From positions 2,180,001-2,244,000 of the forward strand of contig JANUWF010001161.1 of NCBI GenBank assembly GCA_026120185.1: a stretch of DNA of 64,000 nucleotides, written 5' to 3'. Both the position numbers and the translations under genes were made by a program. A model generated the notes under the pieces. It was given only the letters and a program-made list of their open reading frames with translations. It did not search any database and had not been told where the DNA came from. Each line of letters starts with the position of its first letter. Position 1 is the stretch's first letter. Shown piece by piece: positions 33,104 through 45,612 of the stretch. The DNA comes from Voacanga thouarsii. Its lineage: Eukaryota; Streptophyta; Magnoliopsida; Gentianales; Apocynaceae.

Positions 33104-34907
33104 TGTTGGAATTTATACCATCTAAACTAGTTTTCTGATCAATTATCAAATTTATTAATAAAAAGATTTATTCTCAAATTTTGTTTGTGAATTTACATTT
33201 TATTTTTGCACGATTTACATTTGGAAATGACTCATTGTGTTTAAATAAATGATCCGTATGAATGATGGTCTTTCACAGTAAGGTATGGATCATAGATTAC
33301 TTAACATATAAATGATTGTTCTTAATCGATTGATGAGAATGGGAATCTCATTATGTTTAGGTTATTGTATTATGAATTCCAAATGGAGAATGGCTTACCT
33401 TTAGCCAGTGAGTAGTCCACTCACTTCATAACATGAGCATATTTCGAATACATAGAATAAGACCTGTAATAGTAGTTTCTAAAAGTACTATTTAGAAGAA
33501 ACCTAAACTATTACTGCTACAGGTGGACTAACACTCTACCGCTTCAGTATGAATTGGTGATCTGATGAAGCTAGAAGCATGTACTTTGATATGTTGTAGT
33601 TGAGGTTCTTTCATAGAGCCGATATACTTATATGTTGGGTATATGTGACTAGTTAGTTAAGATAGACTTGTACAAGATAGCTTCTGTGCTATATCACCCC
33701 TTGTGACTATTCAAATGATCTAAATATTCAAGGCCCTGGGGAACATGACTTGGATGTTTACTTTAGTGTAGCTCCCTTGGAAAGAGGAAACATTTTAGGA
33801 GTCATGAATCATTGGACTAGAGGTCTAAGGATAGTAGATGTCTATTAGAGAGGTGTTAGTACACTTCTCCTCTCTAAATGCATGACAATACGTAGAGGGT
33901 AATTTTAGTCATTACATCTGTAGGTCGAAGACTTTGCAAACGCAACATTATCCTTAGAGTCAATATTTCCTTATAGTGATATTAATAAATATTTAAAATG
34001 TAAAATATAGCTATTTATATAGCATGTGTATTTTGATCATTTTAGTAGCCAAGGTGATGTGTCTTTTGATCCCCGGAATAGCCCTTATGTCCTGACAGAT
34101 TTGGGTTAAGGAATTGGTCTTGATAATTATAGGTTGTATTTTATTTTATTTTGGTAATCTAATTTATTATTGGACTAAAATAAAATAAAAAGCCCGAGAG
34201 AGAGTATAATTTTATCTAGTTTAATTGGTTAATTAATTATTCAGGGCCTAAGACCCAAATTGAATAATTAGAAAATTAATCTAGGTATAAACTAGATAAA
34301 AGATCTGATATTTTATTTTGGTCTATTTGAACTTGTTAATTATTTATTTGGCTGTTTAATAAAGTACAAAAAATAAATAATCGAGACTTATTATCTATGG
34401 GTATTCAAACCCAAGAGTAAATAATTTTATCTAACCCAATGAATAAGACCAAGGGTAAAATAAAATTAAAAAAATAAATAAATAATAAAAAAACACAGGA
34501 TGGATCCTCGTATCATTTGACGTGAGAAGATAACAGAAAGTATGGTGTTTTTTGTTTCAAGCTATTGGTCTCTCTATCGTGAAGGCATGAAAAGAAATGA
34601 AGAGGAAATCAAAGGGTAAGCTCTTTGATTTCATTTTCACAGTGATCCCATTTTTTTCTCAGAAGCATAGCAAACCCATCATTCTGTAAGCTTGCACCGG
34701 CAAATGAAAAGGGATTATTTCGGAAGCTCAAAAGTTTCGCGTGAATAACACGAAGTCGACATTTATAAGGATGTGATCCAGTAGCGTCAAGCATCCTGGT
34801 ACAGACATATTCTTCAGTGCCAATAAAGTCCTTCAAACACAGAGGTAAATTTTTTTGTTTTGTAAGCATACTTTCAGTTTCATCATTTTTGCTATTTTCG
34901 TCCTTCA
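33104..34907 (+). repeat. 5' LTR of copia C
   Basis: 1804 bp from TGTTGGAATTTATACC to GTCCTTCA, followed after one base by the PBS. It pairs with 50419-52236. A related solo LTR is at about 9270-11037. Confidence 0.9.
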
Positions 34908-34908
34908 A

Positions 34909-34920
34909 TTGGTATCAGAG
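34909..34920 (+). other. Primer-binding site of copia C
   Basis: TTGGTATCAGAG lies one base after the 5' LTR, complementary to the initiator Met-tRNA 3' end. Confidence 0.9.
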
Positions 34921-37900
34921 TATGGTTTGGCAAATGTAAGAAGTATGCTAGGCTTAACTAAAATAATAAAATATTTGTTTTGGATGTTTTCTATGAAGCT
35001 TCGCGTTTCTGGTATGAGATAGTCTCTGTGTAAGCTTCGTGAGTGGAAGCATAGGAATACTATAATTTACTGCTTTCTTAGATGAAACATGTAAGCCCAC
35101 TGTTTTTAAGGGCTAGGAGCTTGTTGAGTGGCTTTACATACTGCCTGCATGAAAGAACCAGAAGAAGAAATGCAAAATTGTAGAAGAAAAACCACAGGAA
35201 CAGCTGGAGAAGATTAGTCGAGCCGAGCCGCAAGCTAAGCCGAGCCGAGCCGAGCTGTGTTTGTGTGAGGAGCCAAGTAGGCCGCGACTTGGAGTTGCAC
35301 CAGTGCTACCTGGCGAGGATTGCTTCCTTGTAGAAGCCTTTGGCTTCCTCGCAACACATGAGGAAGCCATCCTCGTGGAAGACCCTCTTCTGCGAAGCTG
35401 CTGATGGGCTGGGTCGCGAGCACCTGCCCAGATCGTGGCCCATGGGTTTTCCCAAGGGCGATGATCCAATGTGGTAGGTGCACTGGACCAAAAATAAAAA
35501 AATAATAATAAATAAATAAATATTTTTTTTGTCCCATATCAAACGAAGTTATTTTTATTACAATAATTAATATTCTTTGAATATTTTACATGAAAAATAA
35601 TAGTAAAGAAAATTTAAAATTAAACAAGACCATTAATTAATTAATTAATTTATTTAATTCTATTATTTGGACACTTAGGTTAAAAGAATAGAAAAATATA
35701 AAAACGTTTACAGTTTTCTAGCATGCTTATTTCTTTTTGTACCCTATGTGAGTGTTTCCTCAAAGACCAAAGTCTTTAGAAATTTTTGATAAAGAAAAAT
35801 ATTTTTCTTAAATCAAATGGTTAAGTTTAATTCGAACAAAAATTAATTTTTGGTTATTTTCTCAAAAGATTTTATCTTTGACATAGAAAATATTATGGAT
35901 TTAGATATTGTGAATTAAAATAGAAAACCATTTTGATTTAATTTTAACAAGAAAAGTTATTTTTATCAAATTAAACTTGAGATCAAAATCTCTTGAAAAT
36001 TGTTAAAATTATTAAGTTTATTAACTTAAATATAATTAATCCATGAAAAATTTCTCAAATGGTATAAACCTTGACATAGAAATTTTATGGGTTTAGATAT
36101 TTTAATTTTGAGTTAAAAGAAAACTTAATTGAAATTTGTTGGGTATCTCAGGCTCATATCGTATACGGCGCAATAGAAAATAAGACGAGATACCCTCACA
36201 GGACCCGTCTATGTGTGGAAAACAAGACATAAAGAGAGTAAAGGTAACAGCTTTTAACTTTGGGTGATCGTCCGAAGAACAAAAAAATTTCTTCTTCAAG
36301 TTGAGGCGCGATCCAGCAATCCTCGTAATCAACCTCCACGTGAGTTGAACGTCTAACCGCTATAATCACAGTGTGTGATTATCTCTAACAGTAATCCATA
36401 CAGAGGATACACTCAAGCACCAAAATTTTCTGTGCTAGCAGAAAAAGATGGCGGCTAGGGTTCTTTGATCAAGATCAAATCGAGAGAGATAGAAAGAAGA
36501 GAGAATGTCCGTGGCTGTTGTTTTGTGTGTTGTTTAGCTAGGGTTTTTCGTGTGTTACATATACTATATATTACACGAAATTTCCCTCCCAAAACTAAGA
36601 ATTCTAATCCTATTAGAATTCCCTAATTGTAATTGGAAACATCAAGCTCTCATAATTATAACTTGGACCACAAATTATAACTAATTATAATTTGTCTACA
36701 ACTTCTCTTTTTCTCAATCAACCCCACTATGTTATCAAATAACATCTTGAGTATATAGTTCTTTATTGTGTGTGACCTATTAGGTTTCCCAGTCAATTGG
36801 TAGCGAACATGAATTAATCCAAACGTCTTTGAGATTAATAATCCATAATTAATTAGAATTAATCCTATTAATTCTAATCAGGATTAGTTTATTAATTCAT
36901 CAATTAATAAACCTATATTCCCATATCATGAGTGGTATCTAGCAACACATCATGATTACCCAAGAGTCCAGGAAGTCAAATGGCTTAACATGAACCCTTC
37001 TATAACAAACTTCAATGCAATTAACTCCTTTCACTATACAATATCTCATCCAATGAACTTGTTCCATTAACAAGCATCCATGTATTAATTTTGAGTATCT
37101 CAATACTCATGGTTATGAGAACCACCGCCTGATCTAATCAGGAAGTCTAACACATGCTAGTCTTAATGCATTAATGATGTCCTATCTTATTAATACTATT
37201 ACTAGAGATTATTTAAGTACTAACACCATCCAGTGTAGTAGGAATCTTATATCATGATCTCTATCATGATTTCCTTAACACAATGTTGTTCTAGGGACTT
37301 TATCGAACAATTATATTATTTAAAGTAAACAAAAGAAACTGTAAGATAAATAATGCCTTTTATTAAAATAAAATGTGTCATATACAATGTACAAGTAATT
37401 GCCTCTAGGGCACAACACTAACAAATTTTCAAAGGATATTTTCCAAGAAAACCGTCATTTTAAAATACTAAGTGTGAGAGTGGTTCCAACGGCCTCATAG
37501 CTTCCATCATGATACTCATTAGAGATCGTGGATCCCCTCGCGTCACCCTGAGAGTGAATCCGTATAGGATGAGAATACTACAAGAATCTAGAACTAATGG
37601 ATGGATATAATTAATAACCCGGGACACATGCTATGATCGGTCAGCCCACGTTGGAGGTTATAGTGCGAGGAATGTCCATAGGAAATGAGAAGAAATGGTC
37701 ATCTCACGATGGAGTTATCTTCTAGATCATTAACTAGAAGGGAAATTAATTTGTGGTGGTTAATACACTTAGCTTAGGAAACTGTTAATCTCCCTAAGAA
37801 GCTATGTCAATTTTTCTAAGAGCTAAATTAATCATATTAAAGATAATAATAATAGGATTAACTATTATCGAATTTAATATGAGGATAAAGTCACAAATTA

Positions 37901-37948
37901 TTTTGTTTTTCACAAACTGAAATTTATTTTATTTTTAATTTTTCAGAA
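34921..37948 (+). other. Leader of copia C (no gene), with GC-rich patch and nested solo LTR
   Basis: This is the untranslated region between PBS and gag. About 35200-35470 is strikingly GC-rich for this window, with short GAGCC/CGAGC repeats at 35217-35262. The rest is AT-rich. Overlapping open frames in the GC-rich patch have no recognisable similarity and are most simply explained by the absence of AT-rich stops. The solo LTR 36137-37423 interrupts the leader. Confidence 0.6.
36137..37423 (-). mobile_element. Solo copia LTR in the copia C leader
   Basis: About 1287 bp, TGTTGGGTATCTC to GCACAACACTAACA. The minus-strand start TGTTAGTGTTGTGCCCTAG resembles plant copia LTR starts. The flanks are AAATT on the left and AATTT or AAATT on the right, depending on where the terminal A is assigned. 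No internal sequence is attached. Confidence 0.8.
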
Positions 37949-38780
37949 ATGGTTAGTGGAGATTCTTTTAGTCCTTTGGCCATTATTCTCCAAGATAATA
38001 AGTTAATGGGTCCAAATTATATGGATTGGAAAAAAAAACTTGGACATAATACTCACTGTTGAAGAGTATAAGTATGTCCTCTTGGATACCTACCCTATTA
38101 TTGGGGAGGGTTCCACTACTGAGGAGTGAGAGACTGAGAAATCATAGAAGAAGGCCAACGAAATGGCTCGATGCTACATGTTGGCCTCCATGGCTAATTT
38201 GCTCCAGTCTAAGCACAAGCACATGGCCATTGCATACGACATTAACTAATCAATAGCCACGATGTTCGCATATAAGAGCCGGCCTGCAAGGCAGGAGGCT
38301 CTTAGGACGATCATCAACACTAAGATGGCTGAGGGAGCATCAGTCAGAGAGCATATACTTAAGATGATTGCTGCTTTCGAAAAAAATAGAAGTCTTAAGG
38401 GCTGTAATTGACCCCGAGAGCCAGGTGGACATGGTTCTCGAATCTCTTCTAGGCTCTTTTACTTAGTTCAAGTTAAATTATAACATGAACAAGTTAAACA
38501 TAAGTTTAACTGAGTTAATGAAAGAGCTCCATGTGGTAAAGAAGGTCATGAAGCCACAGTCCAAGGCTATGATTGCTAGCACTTTTTCTTCTAGAACTAG
38601 GCCCAAGCCCAAGAAGTTCAAGAAGAAGAAGGGAAACACACCGGCCCAACCCAAGAACTAGCCTAACAAGCCCAAAGGCAAATGCTTCAAGTGCAGATAG
38701 AAGGGACACTGGAAAAAGAAGTGTCCAGAATTTTAGACCAAGAAAAACCCTACAGATATTGTTCTCTATCTAGAGTCAAT
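37949..38780 (+). pseudogene. gag of copia C
   Basis: The ATG at 37949 (M-V-S-G-D-S-F-S-P-L) lies directly after a pyrimidine tract and CAG. It is followed by G-P-N-Y-M-D-W-K, the copia gag start. Later A-R-C-Y-M-L-A-S-M, M-F-A-Y-K-S and I-L-K-M-I-A are recognisable across several frame changes. A zinc knuckle at about 38680-38725 reads C-F-K-C-R, stop (TAG, expected Trp TGG), K-G-H-W-K-K-K-C. At least five stops or shifts. Confidence 0.8.
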
Positions 38781-38784
38781 TTCA

Positions 38785-38970
38785 ATGGTTGGATCAACTT
38801 CCACTTGGATTGTTGATTTTGGTGCCACTAATCATATCTGTAACTCCTTGCAGGAGTTTAAGAAGATAAGAAGACTCCAGAAGGGCGAGCATGGACTACG
38901 AGTAAGAAATGGAGCACAAGTATGGGCCCTTGCAGTGGGAGAGCTGGATCTTGTTTTTTTATTGTAATAA
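38785..38970 (+). pseudogene. Protease of copia C
   Basis: W-I-V-D-F-G-A-T-N-H-I-C-N-S-L-Q is the copia protease active site. The catalytic Asp is kept but the usual D-T-G or D-S-G reads D-F-G. L-R-V-R-N-G-A and A-V-G follow as in related elements. It ends at a stop about 60 codons in. Confidence 0.8.
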
Positions 38971-39019
38971 AGTAGTTATTTTGAAGGATATTTTATATGT
39001 ACCCTGTTTTAGATAGAAT

Positions 39020-39910
39020 TTGATTTCAGTTGTAAAGCTAATAAATCATGGATATTCTGTTTCTTTCCATTCTGGTATTACTATAAATAGAAAGGGAGAA
39101 ATTTTATATACAGGACACATGTATGGAAACTTATTCTTTTTAAATCCTACAAACAATCAAATAAATAATGCTCAATCTGAACCTCTAAGTAAGAAGAGAA
39201 AGACTAATGTCAATGACTCATATCTTTGGCATCTAAGGTTGGGTCATATTAACTTAATCAGGATTTAGAGATTAATCCATGATGGGCCCTTGGGCTCATT
39301 AAGATTGGATAGTGGCCTTAGTGTGAATCCTGCTTTATATGAAAAATGACTAAAAGGTCGTTCACCCAAAAAGCTTATAGAGCCAATGAGATATTGGGCC
39401 TTATTCATACTGATGTGTGTGGTCCTTTGTCTATAAAAGTAAGAGGGGGTTTTGAGTACTTCATCACTTTCATGAATGATTGTACAAGGTTTGGTTATGT
39501 CTACTTGATGAGACACAAGTCTGACTCTTTTGACAAGTTTGAAGAGTTTAAGGCTGAAGTGGAGTGTCGGACAGGTAAACTGATCAAAATCCTACGATCG
39601 GATTGTGGTAGAGAGTACCTCCTCGGTGAGTTCAAGTATTATATGGTACATAATGGGATAGTATCCTAACTCTCTTCATCAGGTACACCCCAATAGAATG
39701 GAGTAGCTTAGAGAAGGAACATGACATTAATGAAAATGGTCCGAAGCATGATGTCCTATGCTACTTTTCCGGTCTCTTTTTGGGGATATACCTTGGAAAT
39801 AATGGCATACATTCTGAACTTAGTACCTTCCAAATCAGTGCCTAGGACACTCTATAAGATGTGGACTGGGCGTAAGCCAAGTCTAAATCATCTCAGGATA
39901 TGAGGCTATC
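39020..39910 (+). pseudogene. Pre-integrase and integrase of copia C
   Basis: The zinc module Y-L-W-H-L-R-L-G-H-I-N (H and H present) is at 39220-39260. The integrase core has I-H-T-D-V-C-G-P (first Asp, about 39405) and L-R-S-D-C-G-R-E-Y (second Asp, about 39597). At 39690-39715 the stretch N-G-V-A, stop, R-R-N shows the catalytic Glu codon changed to TAG. Then M-V-R-S-M-M-S-Y-A and F-W-G-Y and W-T-G-R-K-P-S-L follow. The integrase cannot be active. Confidence 0.85.
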
Positions 39911-40329
39911 CAGGTTTTGTACTAATCAAGGGAGATAAGTTAGAACCAAGATCAGAATTATGCTACTTGTTTGGGTATACAAAGGAACAAAAAGAGGTTA
40001 CTTTTATGATCCCAAGGAACAAAAAGTACTGGTAAGTTCTATTACTAGATACTTGGAACAAAATTGGAACTCTACGGGAAGTTAACTTTGGAATCAACTT
40101 CTTCAGACCCGATTATGGAACAAGAAGAGGCACAGCCTCAAGAAACTGTACAAACGAAGATTCGTTGTAGTGGAAAGGTATCTAGAGTTCTAGAAAGATG
40201 GACAAAAGAGGCTTTCGAGCTGATCTCTGACCATCGGAACAAGATCCCACTAGATACGAGGAGGCTATTGTTGATGCCGATGTAAATCTATAGTATGAGG
40301 CAATGAAAATCGAGATTGAGTCTATGTAC

Positions 40330-41315
40330 TTCAATTAGGTTTTGAATCTTGTAGCTTCATCAGAAGGGATAAAACCTATTGGGAGTAAGTGGCTATACAA
40401 GAGGAAGAGGAGAGTAAATGGGAAGGTGAAAATCTTCAAAGCTAGACTTGTAGCGAAAGGGTATACTCAAAAAGAGGGAATCGATTATGAGGAAACCTTT
40501 TCCCCAGTAGCCATGCTTAAGTCCATATGTATCCTCCTTGCCATTGCATGTCATTTCAACTATGAGATATAGCAAATAGATGTTAAGATGACATTTCTTA
40601 ATGACCATCTTAATGAAGACATCTATATGTCCCAAATCATAAGGTTTTATTGCTACAGGCCAGGAACATATAGTTTGCAAGCTTAAGAAGTCCATTTATG
40701 GACTTAAGCAGACATCTAGAACATGGAACATTCATTTTGACAAGACTGTAAATTCTTACGGTTTCATTCAAAATGAGGATGAACTATGCGTGTACAGAAA
40801 ATTGGAAGGCGTAAATGTTTTTTTTCTAGTCTTATATGTGGATGACATTCTACTTATTGTAAATGATGTAGGAACATTGTCATATACTAAGGTTTGGCTA
40901 TCTAGTCAATTTAGTATGAAAGACTTGGGAGAAGCCAGTTACATTCTCGAGATTGAGCTTCTTAGAAATAGGAAGCAGAGAATGTTAGAATTATCCCAAA
41001 CGACATACATTAACAAGATGCTGGCCAAGTTTAGCATGGACTCATTCAAGAGAGCTCTAATCCCTTGCAGACATGGGTTATCTTTTTGTTCTAAGGACTG
41101 TCCTAAGTCTCGAGAGGAAAAAGATAGGATGAGTAGGATTCTCTACGCTTCGGCTGTGGAAAGTCTCATGTATGCCATGCTGTGCATTAGGCCAGATATT
41201 TATTTTGTCGTAAGCTTAGTTAGCAGATATTAATCAAATCCTAGGGAGGTTCATTGGCAAGCTATAAAAGTACCTCAATAGTACAAAATATTATATGTTG
41301 GTTTATAGGGCTAAT
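40330..41315 (+). pseudogene. Reverse transcriptase of copia C, cut by a solo LTR
   Basis: I-G-S-K-W-L-Y-K-R-K and K-A-R-L-V-A-K-G-Y-T-Q-K-E-G (40380-40480), then E-E-T-F-S-P-V-A. Q-I-D-V-K is at 40575. L-Y-V-D-D-I-L is at about 40831-40851, with the catalytic Y-V-D-D intact. M-K-D-L-G-E-A-S-Y-I-L-E-I-E, and R-P-D-I near 41190. A 147-codon frame (40790-41233) is still open. Stops and shifts occur at 40572-40790. The sequence stops at 41315, in the codons of Y-R-A-N; D-L-V-P resumes at about 45617 beyond the solo LTR. Confidence 0.9.
41311..41315. repeat. Target site duplication CTAAT of the plus-oriented solo LTR (left)
   Basis: CTAAT at 41311-41315 and ATAAT at 45613-45617 flank the LTR with one mismatch. 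Removing the LTR plus one copy restores the copia reading across the junction. Confidence 0.8.
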
Positions 41316-43201
41316 TGTGAAACTCCACCAAAAGCCAACCCTAGAGTAAGGGGGTCGGGATGTATATCATATTATTTTGCATGAATATATATATTTTTGA
41401 ATGATTTTATGTGCTTTAGAATTGTGGATTATAGGTTAAAATGCTTAGTTATGCTTATGGAGTAGGAGGGGTAAAATGGTAATTTTGCTTGAGGTCAAAA
41501 TAGGAAGATGGCTTGAGGATTTCATAAGAAGAATATGTGGTTGAGAAAATAGGAATAAGAGTTAGTGTGGTTTAGTGGTTAGAGCTTGGTGCATTAATTT
41601 CTAAGGTCATGAGTTCAAATCCCACCATTTAAGCTTTTGTCATGATTATCTTAACTAAGTTTGAATTTTTGTTTTCTGGCATTCCATAAAAATAGGAATT
41701 TTGTCTTAGGGGAGACATGAAGAGAATGTCCTAATCTTATCCTCGTGTCCTAAAAAGAATTCTAGAGGAATTCTTGTCCTTTTTATTACCTCTAGCTTGT
41801 CCTACCATTTTTATAATTTAAATTCATTAAATCTCTTCTTTTGAACTCCAAAATTCTATGATATTTCTTCACCTTGAATTTCAAAAATCAGCTGTGGAGG
41901 ATGGGGGAGTTAGCCGAAAATAGGAGGGGAAATAGGAAGGGGTTCCAAGAGAAATCAAACACCATGGAAGGACCTTCAAAATTCACCTTCATGTTGTTCA
42001 TGTGTTAGTGAAGGGAAATTTGGAAAATTTTCTAGAATTTTTGCAGACCACCTCTTCAAAAATTCAGCCAGCAAACCTCTTCATTTGCTGCCAAGAAAAT
42101 GGTCATTTCATGTGGCTTGAAGGCTAGAAAATCTGTGCAATTTTCGGATTGCACAAACTGTGCAAAACCAGGAAAAAATTCTGGACATTTTCACAGCTTT
42201 CAACCAACGAAATGAAGCTGTTTTAGTCCATCTTCAAGCCAGCAAAACTCCTCTGTATTTCTCCAGGAAGAAGGCTGGAAAACCACCTTAGAAAGACCTT
42301 CAAACCCTCTCAAGAAACAGCTGCAAATTGGGTTGGAGAAGTGCAGCGAATTCTGCACAAAAACTCTTCATCAACCTTCGAAACTCTTGAACCTTGAAAC
42401 CAGAATTTTTCCAGTTTTGCTTCCTTCAAGCCTAGGCCGAAAATCACCCTTCAACTTCTGTAAAATTGACCCTTGTTCAGCCATGGACTGAACATCATGA
42501 CCTTCACACTTACCTTGAGCATATGGACTCCATAACCACACCTCAAAACACTCCTAAGATCACTCCATTCAAACTCTTTTTGAACTTCAAATAATTTCAG
42601 ATTTTTGCTCCATGAAAACACCCTTGTATCAAGCTAATAAACTAGAATTTTCTCTGCCATATTAGACTGCATTTCTGCTAGCCTTCTAACCTGAACAAGC
42701 TTCACTCATTTCAGCAAAGGTAGCTAGTTCAACCGGCACCATTGAAGAGTATAGAAACCTTCCTTGATCAAACACCATAGCTAACCTCCTACCTTAAACA
42801 ACTCCACAACTTCCTCCATTTAAATTTCAAAATCTGATCACTCTCTCTCCCACAAGCTGAAAACCGAAACTCCTATCCATCCCAAACCATTCGGCCAACA
42901 GCTCTCTAGAAAATTGTGAGCCTGTTCTCTTATTCTCTCCATTTTTTACCAAGAACACCAAGAACACACAGTAAACTTTTTCAAGCCTAAACCTACTCTA
43001 AACACTTCAAATCACTCTCAAATACTCCAAATCACTTCTATTTAATCCCTAAACTTCATTTCTGGGATTTATAACACAAAACCTCGCCAACAAGAATTTT
43101 CAAACGGATCGAAATTAGCCTTTTCTCTTGAAGGTCTCAAGAACATCAACAATTGTTCATCTTTTTTTTTTTTCCATTCAATTCTTAATATACCCTTCTA
43201 A

Positions 43202-43203
<2 letters not shown>

Positions 43204-43237
<34 letters not shown>
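43204..43237 (+). repeat. (CT)n microsatellite in a family B LTR
   Basis: About 17 CT units, at the position corresponding in reverse to the GA run at 48382-48433 of the sister LTR. Confidence 0.95.
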
Positions 43238-43239
<2 letters not shown>

Positions 43240-44819
43240 CGAAATGGTTGATCAACCATCAACCATGGCTATTTTTCCGGTGGATCACTCAAGGCTCTCT
43301 ATCGCGCGTGGACCTTCTTTTGTCTTCATCAAAGCAATCAACAATCAAGTATCTATTCTTAAATCCTTTCCTTTTAAATTCTGAAATCATGTCTCCTAGG
43401 TGTTGATAGGGAGATAGAGTATGAATGGAGGTTGAGTATATGCATGTGGATTAAGGGGATGGAGTTACGACATGATGATTGTTGTATATAGCTAAGTTGT
43501 ATGTGTTTTCTTTTTGAATCTTCGTGCTTAATGAATTTTATGGATGTTTGAAGCATGTTAGGGATTATGACACCAAAGGTGATTAGGCTCTCATGTTTCT
43601 ATTTTCCATTGAAGCCATTAATGATGATTATGCCTAGAAGGAAGTTAGCCTTGTGATAGTATGTGTGAAGTCAAGCATGTGTTCATGAATGGATTGGTTT
43701 ATTATTTGATGTTGGAGAATGTGTTTATGAATCTTTTCTAGCAATAAGAAAATCATGGTGAAAGAGTATTTCCTTGTTAAGTCTAGGTTATTTTTATTAA
43801 CAAAATTTTATTACTTTAAATAGAATTACTACTATATTTTTTTCTATAAAATTCGAAACTCTAGGAAGATTTGGAGTGGTTTATTAATTAAAATATTAAT
43901 ATTTTCTTTATCAAATAAATGAGATCTTTTGTTAAAAATAATATATATATAGTAATAAATCATTTATGATAAATAAAATATTAGAATTAATTGATGACCT
44001 TGTAGACCTTAGTTCAAACTTTTACCTATATTCCTAAATATTATTTTAAAATCTATTTGTTATTTATTAATTTAAATTTTAAAATAATTCATTTATTATT
44101 AATTTTATTTATTACTAATTAATTATTATAAATAAATAAATGAATAATATATTTGTGATTTATTATTTACTGATAATAAAGCTATTTTTACATTACCATT
44201 TATTAATATTATTTAGGACTTAATATTGTTCAATATTCAAACCTTAGTTTATTTGTTAATAATCACACTCAAGAATTATTAATTAAGTCTATAATTTATT
44301 AGCAACTAATTTAGAACCCTAGCTATTTTAACTTATCGAACTAAAACTTATTTTATAAAATTCTTTATCATCTAGCATTAAAACTTAGGACATGGTGGTC
44401 ATAGTTAGTCGTGGTTGTAACTAGTTGAGCTAGGATTATTTTGTGTAAGTGAATTTGGCTTGAATGTAACCTCAAGTTTTGTGTTTACCCCAGGCGGGGT
44501 TAGGATAGCCTTGGAAGACGTTTGAGTTGAGCAAGCAAAAGATCAGGTAAGCTCCTGCACGGAATTTTGTGAAGACCGAAAAATTACTGTGGCAAGCCAA
44601 ATGCGATGTATATGGACATTTATTTTGTAAAGGCAATTAATGACTGTTTTCCTTTTTATTCCAGACAAACAAATCATTTGAAAATTAAACAAGCAGTTTT
44701 ACACAAAATGCTAAACCCTTTCTAAAACGCAACTTTGACAAGACTTTTAGAAACCCTTAATTGCTATTTCCAAATAAAGCGGATTATGATCAATTTTCTC
44801 CCAAGTGGGACAATTAACG

Positions 44820-44831
44820 TTGAGTACTCAA
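44820..44831. promoter_or_regulatory. Conserved LTR palindrome TTGAGTACTCAA (family B)
   Basis: Perfect palindrome followed by ATAAGGGTAGACTACC, then a conserved AACTAGTCTT and GTGGCCACCTC block shared with the LTRs at 46108 and 53411. Confidence 0.5.
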
Positions 44832-45612
44832 TAAGGGTAGACTACCAGAACTAGTCTTTGAAGGGTTAGGATAAGTCTCTCAGTAGGTGGCCACCTCTAA
44901 GGGGTGTGAGTCCTGTCTAGATAGGATGCCAGTCCGGTGGGTCATGCCGGTCCGAGCTAGCAAGTTTCAATCCTATGGACTGTGTATTCCGGAGTGGACA
45001 ACCGGTAAGTTTAGGTGTAGAGATGGAGGAGTATCTCACCCGATAGGCCGTACACCTACCTTTTGTCAGCTTGCACAAAGTGTGGCATTCTGACTGTTAT
45101 TTAGTCATGTGGCCCAACGTGTGGTAACCCATGGCTGCCCATTTGAGTGGTTGTATTTATTGTGCACATGTATGGTTTGAAAAGTGAAATGCCACTCTTT
45201 ATTTTCAACACTTATTTATTGCTTGCCAGCACCTTTTTCTTATGAAACTTTTACAACTTGCATACATGAATTATTTTACTTGAAACACTCAAAGCACACA
45301 CGGGCTTGCTGAGATTCTTATCTCACCACCTTTTATGCCATGTTTTCAGGAGGATCCTGCTGTGGATGTCAATAGCTAGATTGTTGCCTATGCTTTGAAG
45401 ACTTGTGTTATTTTCTTTATGTGATGTTTTGAGAGATTGTTGTAAACAATTTATTTTTGATTTGTTCCAATATTCATCTTTTGGGTTGTAATAGGTTTAA
45501 TTTTAAAGTCTTTATTTTATTTTATTCTATGTAACCTAGTTATAAAGACCCCTTGTCCTCTAGACAGGGCGACATCCCCGGCCCTGATAGGCCTAGGTAG
45601 TAGGGTGTTACA

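Larger units (their letters stand above)
41316..45612 (+). mobile_element. Solo family B gypsy LTR, plus-oriented, 4297 bp
   Basis: It runs from TGTGAAACTCC to AGGGTGTTACA and is inserted in the RNase H region of copia C. No PBS follows the right end and no polypurine tract precedes the left end, so it is solo. The right part carries the TTGAGTACTCAA palindrome (44820-44831), the CACACACGGGCTTGCTGAG block (about 45296) and the AAGACCCCTTGTCC ... GCGACATCCCC terminal block. It is homologous in reverse to 46108-50389 and similar to 53411-56729. Short ORFs in it are chance. Confidence 0.9.

Noticed and set aside
35134..35542. Overlapping minus-strand ORFs of 78-111 codons in the GC-rich leader patch
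   Set aside because: Three frames are open at once, which reflects base composition; no recognisable domain, and they lie antisense in a retrotransposon leader.
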